Shown one piece after another: positions 1 to 6,852 of a stretch of DNA of 15,099 nucleotides. This stretch comes from Pseudomonadales bacterium. GTDB taxonomy: Bacteria; Pseudomonadota; Gammaproteobacteria; Pseudomonadales; Azotimanducaceae. The notes under the pieces are model-generated. The model saw only the letters and a list, made by a program, of their open reading frames with translations, had not been told where the DNA came from and did no database searches. Every line of letters starts with the position of its first letter. The first letter of the stretch is position 1. Both the position numbers and the translations under genes were made by a program. The stretch covers positions 1 through 15,099 of the forward strand of contig JAKUTI010000040.1 in assembly GCA_022448765.1 (NCBI GenBank), written 5' to 3'.

Positions 1-1128
1 GTACTCATGTACGGGCACATGATCCACGTAGTCTTTCTGACTCTGGATCGAATCGAAACGGTGTGAGCGGCCGAATTCCGTGGCCGAATTGTTGGCAAGT
101 ATTCGCTTGAGCGTCGTTAATTGAGTCTTCTGGGGGTTGTTGCAGTTGTCGACCAAGGGCTTATAAAGCTTGCGTCGGAGGAGTCGCATTCTGAGACTAA
201 AAAGGCCATTGATGATCGAATCCGGTATCGACCGAAGGGGCAACTGCGATCGATCTATATTGCCTGAAAAGGGTGTCTGCATTTGTGATAGGAAGTCGAG
301 AGGATAGTCTCGATTGAGCAAACCGAGTTGTTCGACTTGCCTCGATCTTGGGAAGAAATAGGTTCCGAAGGCGAGATCCCAAATAATGATGTTGTTGCCG
401 TAATTGGAGTTGGCTTCTTCGGATAAACGGGAGTGATGCCAACGGTGTAGTTGCGGGCCACTAATCAAGTAATTCAACGGTCCTAGTTGAAGCTTAATAT
501 TACTGTGCTGAAAGAAGCCGTTAATGGAATAAAACACGAAATAAAGTGCAAGGACGTCCTGGTGTACACCGAGGATGATGAAGGGTAGAGCGTCGAACAA
601 GAATTGGAGAGCTTTATCAATGGGATGAAACCTTCCTACATTCAACCAATAGAGTTTTTTTGGCGAATGATGAACCGCGTGGTATTTCCATAAGCGAGGT
701 GACTCGTGCATAAGGCGATGCAGCCAATAACGAAAGAAATCGGCAATTAGCACCATCAGACCGACCTGAAGGACCATGTTCCACGAGCCCGGCCATAGAT
801 CGAGGGTTAATTGAAGCGAGTCTAACGTTGTGAGCACGTAGTAGGCGGCCGCGAACGATAACGCGCGGGGTAACAAGACCTGTACTACCAGCATAAATAG
901 GCCATCGGTGATGATGTCGGACGCTTTCGGTTGCCATTCGATTTTGTGCGGCATGAGGAATTCGAATGCGACCACCAAGAAAGCACCTAGGAAAACGGGT
1001 ACGTAGGTACTGAAATAAAGGCCGGTGCTGAAGTCTGCGAGAGCGAAATACATTCCTGTGCAACCTAGGATCACCCCGGGGTAAATCGAGTAGGAAAGGT
1101 AGTGCGTCGCGAGTTTCCCGATGCTCAA
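1..1128 (-). CDS. Sterol desaturase/fatty acid hydroxylase domain fused to a GH3-type domain (partial, C-terminus off window)
   Basis: Translating the minus strand from a TTG at 1128 gives 376 codons without a stop to the window edge. There is an in-frame TGA about 40 nt upstream and no ATG before the first helix. The TTG has GAGGG at 1136-1140, 7 nt away. Residues about 1-290 form a sterol desaturase/fatty acid hydroxylase domain: several hydrophobic helices and the di-iron histidine boxes HRLMH (137-141), HAVHH (150-154) and HRWHH (228-232), plus FHPID at 167-171. Residues about 305-376 match the beginning of bacterial GH3 proteins: KRILANNSATEFGRSH, then a VPVHEY motif at the edge. GH3 proteins are adenylate-forming enzymes that, in plants, conjugate carboxylic acids to amino acids. 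A membrane hydroxylase joined to an acyl-adenylating domain suggests lipid tailoring; the substrate is unknown. The gene lies 128 nt downstream of a PhyH oxygenase on the same strand. The desaturase call is secure; the GH3 call rests on about 70 residues. Confidence 0.85.
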   Translation of the reverse strand, partial: MSIGKLATHYLSYSIYPGVILGCTGMYFALADFSTGLYFSTYVPVFLGAFLVVAFEFLMPHKIEWQPKASDIITDGLFMLVVQVLLPRALSFAAAYYVLTTLDSLQLTLDLWPGSWNMVLQVGLMVLIADFFRYWLHRLMHESPRLWKYHAVHHSPKKLYWLNVGRFHPIDKALQFLFDALPFIILGVHQDVLALYFVFYSINGFFQHSNIKLQLGPLNYLISGPQLHRWHHSRLSEEANSNYGNNIIIWDLAFGTYFFPRSRQVEQLGLLNRDYPLDFLSQMQTPFSGNIDRSQLPLRSIPDSIINGLFSLRMRLLRRKLYKPLVDNCNNPQKTQLTTLKRILANNSATEFGRSHRFDSIQSQKDYVDHVPVHEY

Positions 1129-1256
1129 ATGCGCGCCCTCACGCGATCTCGTCGCTGATGCCGTCCCTCAGAGAATAAGGCGTGCGAGCGAGGAAGCCCA
1201 ATCCAATTTGGCCGTTGTGTTCGGGGTTCGGTCGTTGGCTGACAAGGGAGATTTGC

Positions 1257-2090
1257 TCAATCCCGCCACCAGGCAACTTTAGCGCTTGGATTGACGACGT
1301 CTCCGTCCTTGAGTACGTCAATAGGATCTCGACCGTCCACGCCCAACCCAAATCGATGATAACCAAGCAATCGCTGCAGCAGCTTGGGTAGTTGCATCGC
1401 GACTTCACGGGGGACCGATAACAGTTGGATTTCTTGCGGACGTAAGTAGGCAACGTTATGGCTCATAAAGAACCCAAGGCGTTCTCGATTTTTCGAGGTG
1501 TTGGCACCACCACCGTGCCATAGCCCACCTTCCCACATGAGCATTGTTCCCGCGCGCATCGTGACTTGTAGGGTTTCTATTGATTGATCAACGGGTCGAT
1601 CGTGCCAACTGTGACTGTATGGAACAATGTGCGTTGCACCGTTTTCCAGGTCGAAATCGTCGAGTGCGATGAGCGCATTGCAGACGAAATGGGGGTGCGG
1701 TCTCTTGATGGGCCAGAGTCCGTCGTCTTGATGCAAGAACTGCTTGGTTTCGCCGGGGAGAATGTTGAACAAGGTGGTCACGTTGATTTGAACCCGGGGT
1801 CCCAGCACACCTTCGATAAGAGCTCGAATGCGGGGATCGAGAAACAGGTAGTCGACGGCACGGGTCTTTGCCAAGAGGTTGTGTGCCCTTAAAGTCTTGC
1901 CTGTATCGGTACCAATCGCCCTCATTTCGGTGATTGGTACTTCGGTATCAAAGGCGTGTCGGATCTGAGCTATTTCCTTCGGCTGGATAAAATCGGGGAT
2001 GATGGTGTATCCCTGCGCCTCAATTTCGGCCACGCGTTCGGTCACGTTGACGCCCTCGACCACCTGAGGCCCGGTTTCAGCGGTCGTCAC
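1257..2090 (-). CDS. Phytanoyl-CoA dioxygenase (PhyH) family Fe(II)/2-oxoglutarate oxygenase
   Basis: This 277-residue protein of the PhyH family uses Fe(II) and 2-oxoglutarate to hydroxylate a small or lipid-like substrate. The HxD iron ligands are at H120-Q-D122, within FLHQDDGLWP. The distal histidine is H192 in LWHGGGANTSK, and an arginine in NRER (202 or 204) would bind 2-oxoglutarate. GATHIVPYSH (151-160) is the usual segment between them. Length is normal for the family. The start is GTG at 2090. A stronger ribosome-binding sequence (GAGGAG) lies near 2145-2150, but the frame from there to 2090 has no ATG, GTG or TTG. The desaturase-GH3 gene follows after 128 nt on the same strand, so the two may act on the same lipid. 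PhyH proteins act on many substrates, and none can be named from sequence. Confidence 0.88.
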   Translation of the reverse strand: MTTAETGPQVVEGVNVTERVAEIEAQGYTIIPDFIQPKEIAQIRHAFDTEVPITEMRAIGTDTGKTLRAHNLLAKTRAVDYLFLDPRIRALIEGVLGPRVQINVTTLFNILPGETKQFLHQDDGLWPIKRPHPHFVCNALIALDDFDLENGATHIVPYSHSWHDRPVDQSIETLQVTMRAGTMLMWEGGLWHGGGANTSKNRERLGFFMSHNVAYLRPQEIQLLSVPREVAMQLPKLLQRLLGYHRFGLGVDGRDPIDVLKDGDVVNPSAKVAWWRD

Positions 2091-2161
2091 GAACCGTCTC
2101 GAAAGGACCGTAACTGCTCCACGGATTTTGGATACTTGACTCTCCTCTAGATAGGCACAAA

Positions 2162-2191
2162 TAGCCGTTAGCTAACCGCGTACAACGGCTA
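2162..2191. promoter_or_regulatory. Inverted repeat in the PhyH/DUF1499 divergent intergenic region
   Basis: TAGCCGTT (2162-2169) is repeated in inverted form as AACGGCTA (2184-2191), with a 14-nt spacer. Inside the left part is a perfect 10-bp palindrome, GTTAGCTAAC (2167-2176). The repeat sits midway between two divergent start codons (2090 and 2272), where an operator for a dimeric regulator would be expected. Its regulatory role is inferred from position and symmetry only. Confidence 0.35.
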
Positions 2192-2271
2192 ATACTCAGC
2201 TTCATCTTAGCGAACGTACAAAAAAAAGGCGCGGTGGTTGCGGATCTCGATTTTCGTGGGATAGTTGAGCC

Positions 2272-2997
2272 ATGGTTACGAGCCCCCGAGCTTCCCGATT
2301 CGTCCTCGCGGGTGCGTGTGTCGCCATATTCGCTTTGCTAGTTGGCGCGCTTGGTAGTCGCTTCGGCGTCTGGACTTTTTTCGTTGGCTTTTACTTTCTT
2401 TTTGCCGGGATATTGGTCGCACTGATTTGCGCGGTATGGGGAATCGCTGCATTGATTTTTTTACGTGGAAAGGATCGAGATCAAGGTCGTGCATCCTTTG
2501 GGTATGGAACGATTCTCAGCGCGCTGGTCTTAGCTTTCATGTTCGTTCAGTTCATGGACGCGAGCCGGTTGCCTCCCATCCACGACATCTCGACCGATCG
2601 ACAAGATCCTCCTGAATTCGACCATTTGATTGCGGTCCGTGGAACGACAAGCAATGATTTGACCTACACGGAAGACGACGGGTTGCAACAGGCCTTAGCC
2701 TATCCTGGGATCAACACGTTGCGCACTGAACGTGACCTAAACGGCAGTTTTGATCGCGTATTGGCTGTGGTAGAGACCATGGGTTGGGAGGTTGTCAATA
2801 TTGATCGCGGGGCGGGCGTTGTTGAATCGACGGCCACAACATTCTGGTTTGGGTTTAAGGATGACGTGGTGATTCGACTTCGGCACGACAACGGAATGAC
2901 ACTCATTGATCTTAGATCCGTGTCTCGAGTCGGGATGAGCGATTTGGGCGCAAATGCAAACCGAATTGCTCATTTCCTCGAAGAGTTCGACTCCTAA
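2272..2997 (+). CDS. Membrane protein with C-terminal DUF1499 domain
   Basis: The 241-residue protein has three hydrophobic segments (about 12-30, 33-64 and 78-94; the second is long enough to be two helices). A soluble domain of the DUF1499 family follows. Its marks are LPPIHDISTD (about 102-111), a conserved core with WFGFKDDVVIR, and LRSVSRVGMSDLGANANRI near the end. DUF1499 proteins are widespread in proteobacteria and have no established biochemical function. The start is ATG at 2272 with only a weak upstream GGGATAG. The gene is divergent from PhyH and convergent with the metallophosphoesterase, whose stop codon it overlaps by 4 nt. No terminator is visible between the two. I can assign the family but not a role. 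Confidence 0.85.
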   Translation: MVTSPRASRFVLAGACVAIFALLVGALGSRFGVWTFFVGFYFLFAGILVALICAVWGIAALIFLRGKDRDQGRASFGYGTILSALVLAFMFVQFMDASRLPPIHDISTDRQDPPEFDHLIAVRGTTSNDLTYTEDDGLQQALAYPGINTLRTERDLNGSFDRVLAVVETMGWEVVNIDRGAGVVESTATTFWFGFKDDVVIRLRHDNGMTLIDLRSVSRVGMSDLGANANRIAHFLEEFDS

Positions 2998-3479
2998 AAA
3001 CGAATAAGTTTTGCCTCTAAAGAATCGAGCTCAACAATCCCCACCGCGTTCAATCCGGCCATGTGGCCCGCGCATTCACCGGGATTAAATAACAGTTGAG
3101 ACGAACGGTTCTCGATCCTTTGTAAGTGTGTGTGGCCGTGCAGAGCTAGATCATGATTTGGCGTAAGCACTCCTTCCAATTCAGCGGGATCGTGAACGAT
3201 GATGACACGTCGCGATGCCCACACCACTTCATAAGGGGGCTCGTGGAACTGAAAACCGTGTGTGGCGATTGCCTTGTTGAGTGATTCGCGCTCCTGATCG
3301 TTATTCCCGAATACTCCGACCATAGGGGAGCTGAGATCGGCCAAGACGTCGAGGGTTTTAGCTTGTGTGATATCCCCGGTGTGGACGACCAAGTCAACGT
3401 TCGCCTCGTTAAATAGCTCGACGATCCGAGCAACGTTTCGGAGGTTATTGTGAGTGTCGCTAACTACACCGATACGCAT
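2994..3479 (-). CDS. YfcE/MJ0936-type metallophosphoesterase
   Basis: This 161-residue protein carries the full calcineurin-like metallophosphoesterase motif set: SDTH (D8, H10), HTGD (D36), GNND (59-61), VHD (H96) and HGHTH (114-118). These residues bind two metals, usually Mn2+. Family members hydrolyse phosphodiesters in vitro, but natural substrates are mostly unknown. The start at 3479 puts the MRIGVVSDTH strand at the very N-terminus, as in relatives. A longer frame from 3521 would add 14 unusual residues encoded by the strong hairpin at 3505-3536, so I reject it. The gene follows the thiolase by 74 nt on the same strand. A shared transcript is possible, though the hairpin between them may separate expression. 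The 3' end overlaps the DUF1499 gene tail to tail (CTAA, 2994-2997). Confidence 0.88.
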   Translation of the reverse strand: MRIGVVSDTHNNLRNVARIVELFNEANVDLVVHTGDITQAKTLDVLADLSSPMVGVFGNNDQERESLNKAIATHGFQFHEPPYEVVWASRRVIIVHDPAELEGVLTPNHDLALHGHTHLQRIENRSSQLLFNPGECAGHMAGLNAVGIVELDSLEAKLIRF

Positions 3480-3504
3480 GAGCCACAGCCATAAGGCAGC
3501 GAAC

Positions 3505-3536
3505 GGGGACCGCCGGCGCAAGCGCTGGTAGTCCCC
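3505..3536 (-). other. Strong stem-loop between thiolase and metallophosphoesterase genes
   Basis: Plus-strand arms GGGGAC (3505-3510) and GTCCCC (3531-3536) pair perfectly. Inside them, CCGGCG (3513-3518) pairs with CGCTGG (3523-3528) around a 4-nt CAAG loop, after a 2-by-2 internal loop. On the plus-strand transcript one inner pair is G-U; on the minus strand it is an A-C mismatch. No T-run follows directly on either strand, so this is not a textbook intrinsic terminator. It lies between two minus-strand genes and could be a processing, stability or partial termination element. Confidence 0.5.
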
Positions 3537-3553
3537 GATTCAGTGTTTTCGAC

Positions 3554-4699
3554 TTAGGACGCTTTTTCGAGAATGTGTATTCCGCAAGCGCTTCCCAGCC
3601 CGATTACATGCGTTAGGCCAATTCGAGCGCCCTCGACCTGGCGCTGTCCCGCTTCTCCGCGAAGGTGCGTTGACACCTCGTAGATGTTTGCAATGCCTGT
3701 TGCGCCGAGCGGGTGGCCCTTGGAAAGCAAACCACCGGACACGTTTACGGGAACCTTTCCACCTAAGGCAACTTCGCCGTCGTCAATCATTCGACCGGCG
3801 CCGCCGTCTTCGCAAAGTCCGAGGTTTTCATAATGAAGGATTTCTGCCGTCGCAAAACAGTCGTGAAGTTCAACCAAGTCGATGTCATCAGCCCCGAGCC
3901 CAGCCATTTCGTAGGCTGCTGCAGCGGCTTTGCGGGTGCACGTGTTGACATCGGGCATTACCAGGTCGCGCTCCTGCCACGGGTCTGATGTCAAGACGGA
4001 AGCGCGTACCTTGATCGCTCGGCTCATTAAACCGAGTTCTTTTGCCTTCTTTTCCGACGCGATGATTGCGGCAGCTGAGCCGTCCACGTTGACGGAGCAC
4101 ATCAGTTTCGTGTTTGGGTACGAAATCATTTCGGCGTTCATGACCGTTTCGAGCGGTGTTTCGATTTGGTACATGGCTTTCGGGTTCATTGTCGAATGGT
4201 GGTGGTTCTTAACGGAAACTTTGGCGAACTGCTCGAACGTTGTACCGTAATTTCGCGCGTGCTCCATGCCCGCTTCTGCAAAGACCGAGGGCATAGTGCC
4301 TGATCCCAAGAGGCCCTCTTTCGAAATACCTTTCGAGCCTCCAGCACCGCCCAAAAGCCCTTTACCCATTTGCTCTACGCCAACCGCTATGACCAAATCG
4401 TAAAGGCCGGCCTTGACCGATGCCCACGCTTCGCGGAAAGCCGTTGCCCCGGTCGCACATGCGTTGGACACGTTGACCACGGGAATGCCTGTTTGGCCAA
4501 TTTCCTGGAGGATGCGTTGACCGACCATCCCGCTTGCTTGGCCCAAATTACCGCAGTACAGGGCCTCCATGTCTTGAATGGCTAGGCCACTGTCGTCGAG
4601 AGCGAGGTGGGCGGCTTGGGCGCCGATCTGTGGGACGGTTTTTTCGGGAAACCGTCCGAACTTGATCATATCCACACCAACTACATATGCGTCTGTCAT
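3554..4699 (-). CDS. SCP-x-type thiolase (acetyl-CoA acetyltransferase family)
   Basis: The 381-residue protein belongs to the thiolase superfamily, SCP-x/lipid-transfer-like branch. The nucleophilic cysteine is C81 in SNACATGATAF. H279 lies in VELHDCFATAE, the second active-site histidine in GHPLGATG (H329), and the C-terminal cysteine in SACGIHIL (C372). The length suits a single-domain bacterial member with no fused sterol-carrier domain. Such proteins cleave or condense 3-ketoacyl-CoA and often pair with DUF35 proteins in degradation of steroid side chains or other branched acyl chains. A DUF35 gene lies directly upstream, 11 nt away. The ribosome-binding sequence TAAGGAA overlaps the stop codon of that gene, suggesting coupled translation. 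The fold is clear; the substrate is unknown. Confidence 0.92.
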   Translation of the reverse strand: MTDAYVVGVDMIKFGRFPEKTVPQIGAQAAHLALDDSGLAIQDMEALYCGNLGQASGMVGQRILQEIGQTGIPVVNVSNACATGATAFREAWASVKAGLYDLVIAVGVEQMGKGLLGGAGGSKGISKEGLLGSGTMPSVFAEAGMEHARNYGTTFEQFAKVSVKNHHHSTMNPKAMYQIETPLETVMNAEMISYPNTKLMCSVNVDGSAAAIIASEKKAKELGLMSRAIKVRASVLTSDPWQERDLVMPDVNTCTRKAAAAAYEMAGLGADDIDLVELHDCFATAEILHYENLGLCEDGGAGRMIDDGEVALGGKVPVNVSGGLLSKGHPLGATGIANIYEVSTHLRGEAGQRQVEGARIGLTHVIGLGSACGIHILEKAS

Positions 4700-4710
4700 T
4701 GATTTATTCC

Positions 4711-5136
4711 TTAGCTGGTTGCGTTGCTTGGTTGAAAAAAGTAGGAAAGATACGAATTACCTTCGCCATCTTTACGGCCCAGAGCGTCGTCGTAGACTAT
4801 GTCGACGGGCATGCCGAATTCGATTTTCTCGGGTTCAGGATCAACATTGATCAAGTTCCCTTTGACGGTTCCGCCACCTTCCAAATCGACAATCGCCGAG
4901 ATGTAGGGAACTTCGATGCCGGGAAAGGACCGATGCACGATGGAATAAGCATACAAAGTGCCACTATTCGCCAACGTCACCACTTCCATTTGATCGCGTT
5001 CGCCGCACTTAGAGCAGTTGGCGCGTTCTCCTAAGAAAATTGCATCGCAAGCTGAACATTTGTAGCCCTCAAGGTACGGATCTCCGTCCTCTGGAATCTT
5101 CAGGTAGTCAACCGCGGGTAATGGGCCGTTGGTCAT
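4711..5136 (-). CDS. DUF35 zinc-ribbon/OB-fold protein, likely thiolase partner
   Basis: The 141-residue protein has a rubredoxin-like zinc ribbon with C27-x2-C30 and C41-x2-C44. An OB-fold domain follows from about residue 50 to the end (VTLANSGTLYAYSIVH, then the VPYISAIVDLEGGG strands). This is the DUF35 family. Members bind acyl-CoA and form complexes with SCP-x thiolases, in which they are needed for activity or stability. The start is ATG at 5136 with a good GAGGGGAG sequence just upstream. It is the first gene of the apparent DUF35-thiolase unit and sits at the edge of a 309-bp gap facing the flavoprotein gene. A complex with the downstream thiolase is inferred from family behaviour and gene order. 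Confidence 0.88.
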   Translation of the reverse strand: MTNGPLPAVDYLKIPEDGDPYLEGYKCSACDAIFLGERANCSKCGERDQMEVVTLANSGTLYAYSIVHRSFPGIEVPYISAIVDLEGGGTVKGNLINVDPEPEKIEFGMPVDIVYDDALGRKDGEGNSYLSYFFQPSNATS

Positions 5137-5445
5137 AGTCTCCCCTCGTGCTCAAGTCCATCAACGTTAAGAGAATACGGTATGGAGGCATCCGATACTA
5201 GCGATTGAATGAGCCGCATTCGTGGCGTTGTCTCGCGGCAGAATATTTCGGGGCGACAGTATTAAGCTAGAAATTTCGAGCCGACGTCGAAAGATATATT
5301 GAACGCCTAAGGTGACGGATATTTGCGTTTGGTTGGCATTGCCCCCGGCTCGTACCCAACGACACGGCGAAGGAATATTTCGTCCATCGCCTAGACGATG
5401 AAGTCTTTTTTTGGCGTATATATAAAACCCCTTTACCATATACCC
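5137..5445. other. 309-bp non-coding divergent region between DUF35 and flavoprotein genes
   Basis: I see no convincing gene here. The stretch must hold the promoters for both divergent genes. Notable items are a 10-bp direct repeat GAATATTTCG at 5241-5250 and 5373-5382, an 8-bp palindrome CGACGTCG at 5282-5289, a short inverted pair TCGTC/GACGA at 5380-5384 and 5394-5398 with a T-run soon after, and an AT-rich box at 5417-5427. None is strong enough to call a specific binding site. Confidence 0.5.
5417..5427 (+). promoter_or_regulatory. Candidate -10 region of the flavoprotein gene
   Basis: TATATATAAAA lies 18 nt before the ATG at 5446 and is the only strongly AT-rich box close to the gene. 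If it is the -10 element, the transcript would begin roughly 10-15 nt before the ATG with no room for a standard ribosome-binding site; none is seen. No clear -35 box is found at the right distance. Confidence 0.3.
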
Positions 5446-6702
5446 ATGAACTTACCTTCTTTGGCAGAAGCTCGACATGTTATTGGCATATGCGGCGGGG
5501 CGGTTGGTGGTTCGGAGGCAGCCGCTCTCATCGCGAAAAAAGGATGCATTGCCGTCGTCTTCGAACAAAATATTCGTCCGTACGGAAAGATCGAGGACGG
5601 TCTGCCACGCTGGCACTCGAAGCTCCGCGCAAAAGAATACGCGAAAATTGACGAAAACCTTGCTACTCCCGGGGTGGTGTTCGTTCCGGGCACTCGACTT
5701 GGCATGGACCTCTCCTTTTCTACTCTCTCGAACAATGCGGGTCTGAGCGCATTGATCCTTGCTCACGGGGCTTGGCTCGATCGCCCGCTGCCGATCGAAG
5801 GTGCCGATCGTTTTATTGGAAACGGACTGAGCTATCAGAATCCCTTCGTCTATTGGTTCAATCATTATGAAGAAAGCGGGTTTTCTGGTGAGGATTTTCC
5901 GATTCACGATGACGCCATCGTCATTGGAGGCGGCCTGGCTTCGATCGATGTGTGCAAGATCTTAAACCTTGAGCTTTACACACGTGCCTTGAGAGATCGC
6001 GGGATCACAGCTGATGTTGAAGAGATGGAATTGCGAGGCATCCCACGAACAGTCGAGGCCCACGGGTATACGCCGGACGACTTTGCGATACGAGGCTGCA
6101 CGCTTTTCTATCGTCGTGGCAAAGAAGACATGCCGCTCGAGAACATAAGTAATCCGACGGCGCAGCGCATGGAGAAGCTCAGAGGCACTCGAGCAAAAAT
6201 CATGGACAAAGTGATGCGGAAGTACCTAGTGCGGTTTCAGCCCAATGTCGTGCCAGTCGAGGGTGTCGAAGAAGGCGGGGTATTGAACGGCGTTGTTTTT
6301 CAACGTACCGAAATAGTTGATGGTCGGGTCAAAAGATTGGAGGGCACTGAGTTCATAGTGCGTTCGAAACAGATAATTAGCTCGATAGGGAGTACGCCCA
6401 CTCCTATCGACGGCGTCCGAATGGAGGGCGAGTTATACCGATGGCAAAACAGAGATGAGGGGCGACTTGTGGATGGGGTATATGGGCTTGGCAACGTCCT
6501 CACCGGCAAAGGCAATATTGTGGAGAGTCGACGCAATTCAAAAGCAATCACCCCAGCAGTTGTTGATCGGGTTCTTGCCAGCCCAAAAATCCCACCTGAG
6601 GGCATTTCGGAAATTGTGAGTTTAATTAAGGCCCGCTGGGACGTGGTCGGGTATCCAGGCGATTACGTAGATTGGATGAACGCCAAGAGTTCTACCGCGT
6701 AG
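5446..6702 (+). CDS. FAD/NADP-dependent oxidoreductase (ferredoxin/adrenodoxin reductase- or GltD-like)
   Basis: The 418-residue flavoprotein has two nucleotide-binding folds. The N-terminal FAD fold reads ICGGAVGGSEAA (15-26), where the first glycine of GxGxxG is replaced by cysteine (C16-x-G18-x2-G21). The central NADPH fold reads VIGGGLAS (about 159-166). YRRGKEDMP, with R223-R224, resembles the NADPH-phosphate-binding segment of GltD and adrenodoxin reductase. A closing flavin motif, GLGNVLTGKGN, starts at 347. It most likely moves electrons from NADPH to a ferredoxin-like or iron-sulfur partner. Possible recipients include the oxygenases and hydroxylase in this window, but that is inference. 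The start at 5446 is preferred because an upstream in-frame ATG at 5398 precedes the AT-rich promoter-like box and adds 16 residues unlike the fold. It is convergent with gatB across 150 nt. Confidence 0.82.
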   Translation: MNLPSLAEARHVIGICGGAVGGSEAAALIAKKGCIAVVFEQNIRPYGKIEDGLPRWHSKLRAKEYAKIDENLATPGVVFVPGTRLGMDLSFSTLSNNAGLSALILAHGAWLDRPLPIEGADRFIGNGLSYQNPFVYWFNHYEESGFSGEDFPIHDDAIVIGGGLASIDVCKILNLELYTRALRDRGITADVEEMELRGIPRTVEAHGYTPDDFAIRGCTLFYRRGKEDMPLENISNPTAQRMEKLRGTRAKIMDKVMRKYLVRFQPNVVPVEGVEEGGVLNGVVFQRTEIVDGRVKRLEGTEFIVRSKQIISSIGSTPTPIDGVRMEGELYRWQNRDEGRLVDGVYGLGNVLTGKGNIVESRRNSKAITPAVVDRVLASPKIPPEGISEIVSLIKARWDVVGYPGDYVDWMNAKSSTA

Positions 6703-6852
6703 CTCGATATAGATACTTAGAAGCAGTGTCTAGAAATCCAGGGAGTGCTTTCCACAACCGGCGAGCACAAGTGAAAGTGGCCGGCAGGCTCGACGTCCAT
6801 TATTCCTAGCTGCATGAGGACCTATTGGAATTAGATCAATAAGCGGAACGAT
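6703..6852. other. Convergent gap between flavoprotein gene and gatB
   Basis: The 150-nt gap between two convergent stop codons has no strong intrinsic terminator. A 5-bp pair CCGGC/GCCGG at about 6759-6785 with a long loop and no T-run is the best structure visible. Termination here is probably Rho-dependent or bidirectional, which is inference. Confidence 0.3.

Noticed and set aside
617..1063. A 148-codon minus-strand frame beginning near the upstream end of the hydroxylase gene
   Set aside because: It is an out-of-frame shadow of the hydroxylase-GH3 gene. The other frame carries all three histidine boxes and membrane helices.
3930..4250. A 106-codon plus-strand frame opposite the thiolase
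   Set aside because: It lies antisense to a clear thiolase with full motif conservation and resembles no known protein.
4687..5034. A 115-codon plus-strand frame opposite the DUF35 gene
   Set aside because: It is antisense to the zinc-ribbon/OB protein, with no family features or ribosome-binding site.
5380..5412. Short hairpin TCGTC/GACGA followed by a T-run, considered as an intrinsic terminator or attenuator
   Set aside because: The stem is only 5 bp with a 9-nt loop, 5 nt separate it from the T-run, and no plus-strand gene lies upstream to terminate.
5452..5907. A 151-codon minus-strand frame opposite the flavoprotein N-terminus
   Set aside because: The plus strand encodes FAD and NADPH folds here; this frame shows no domain.
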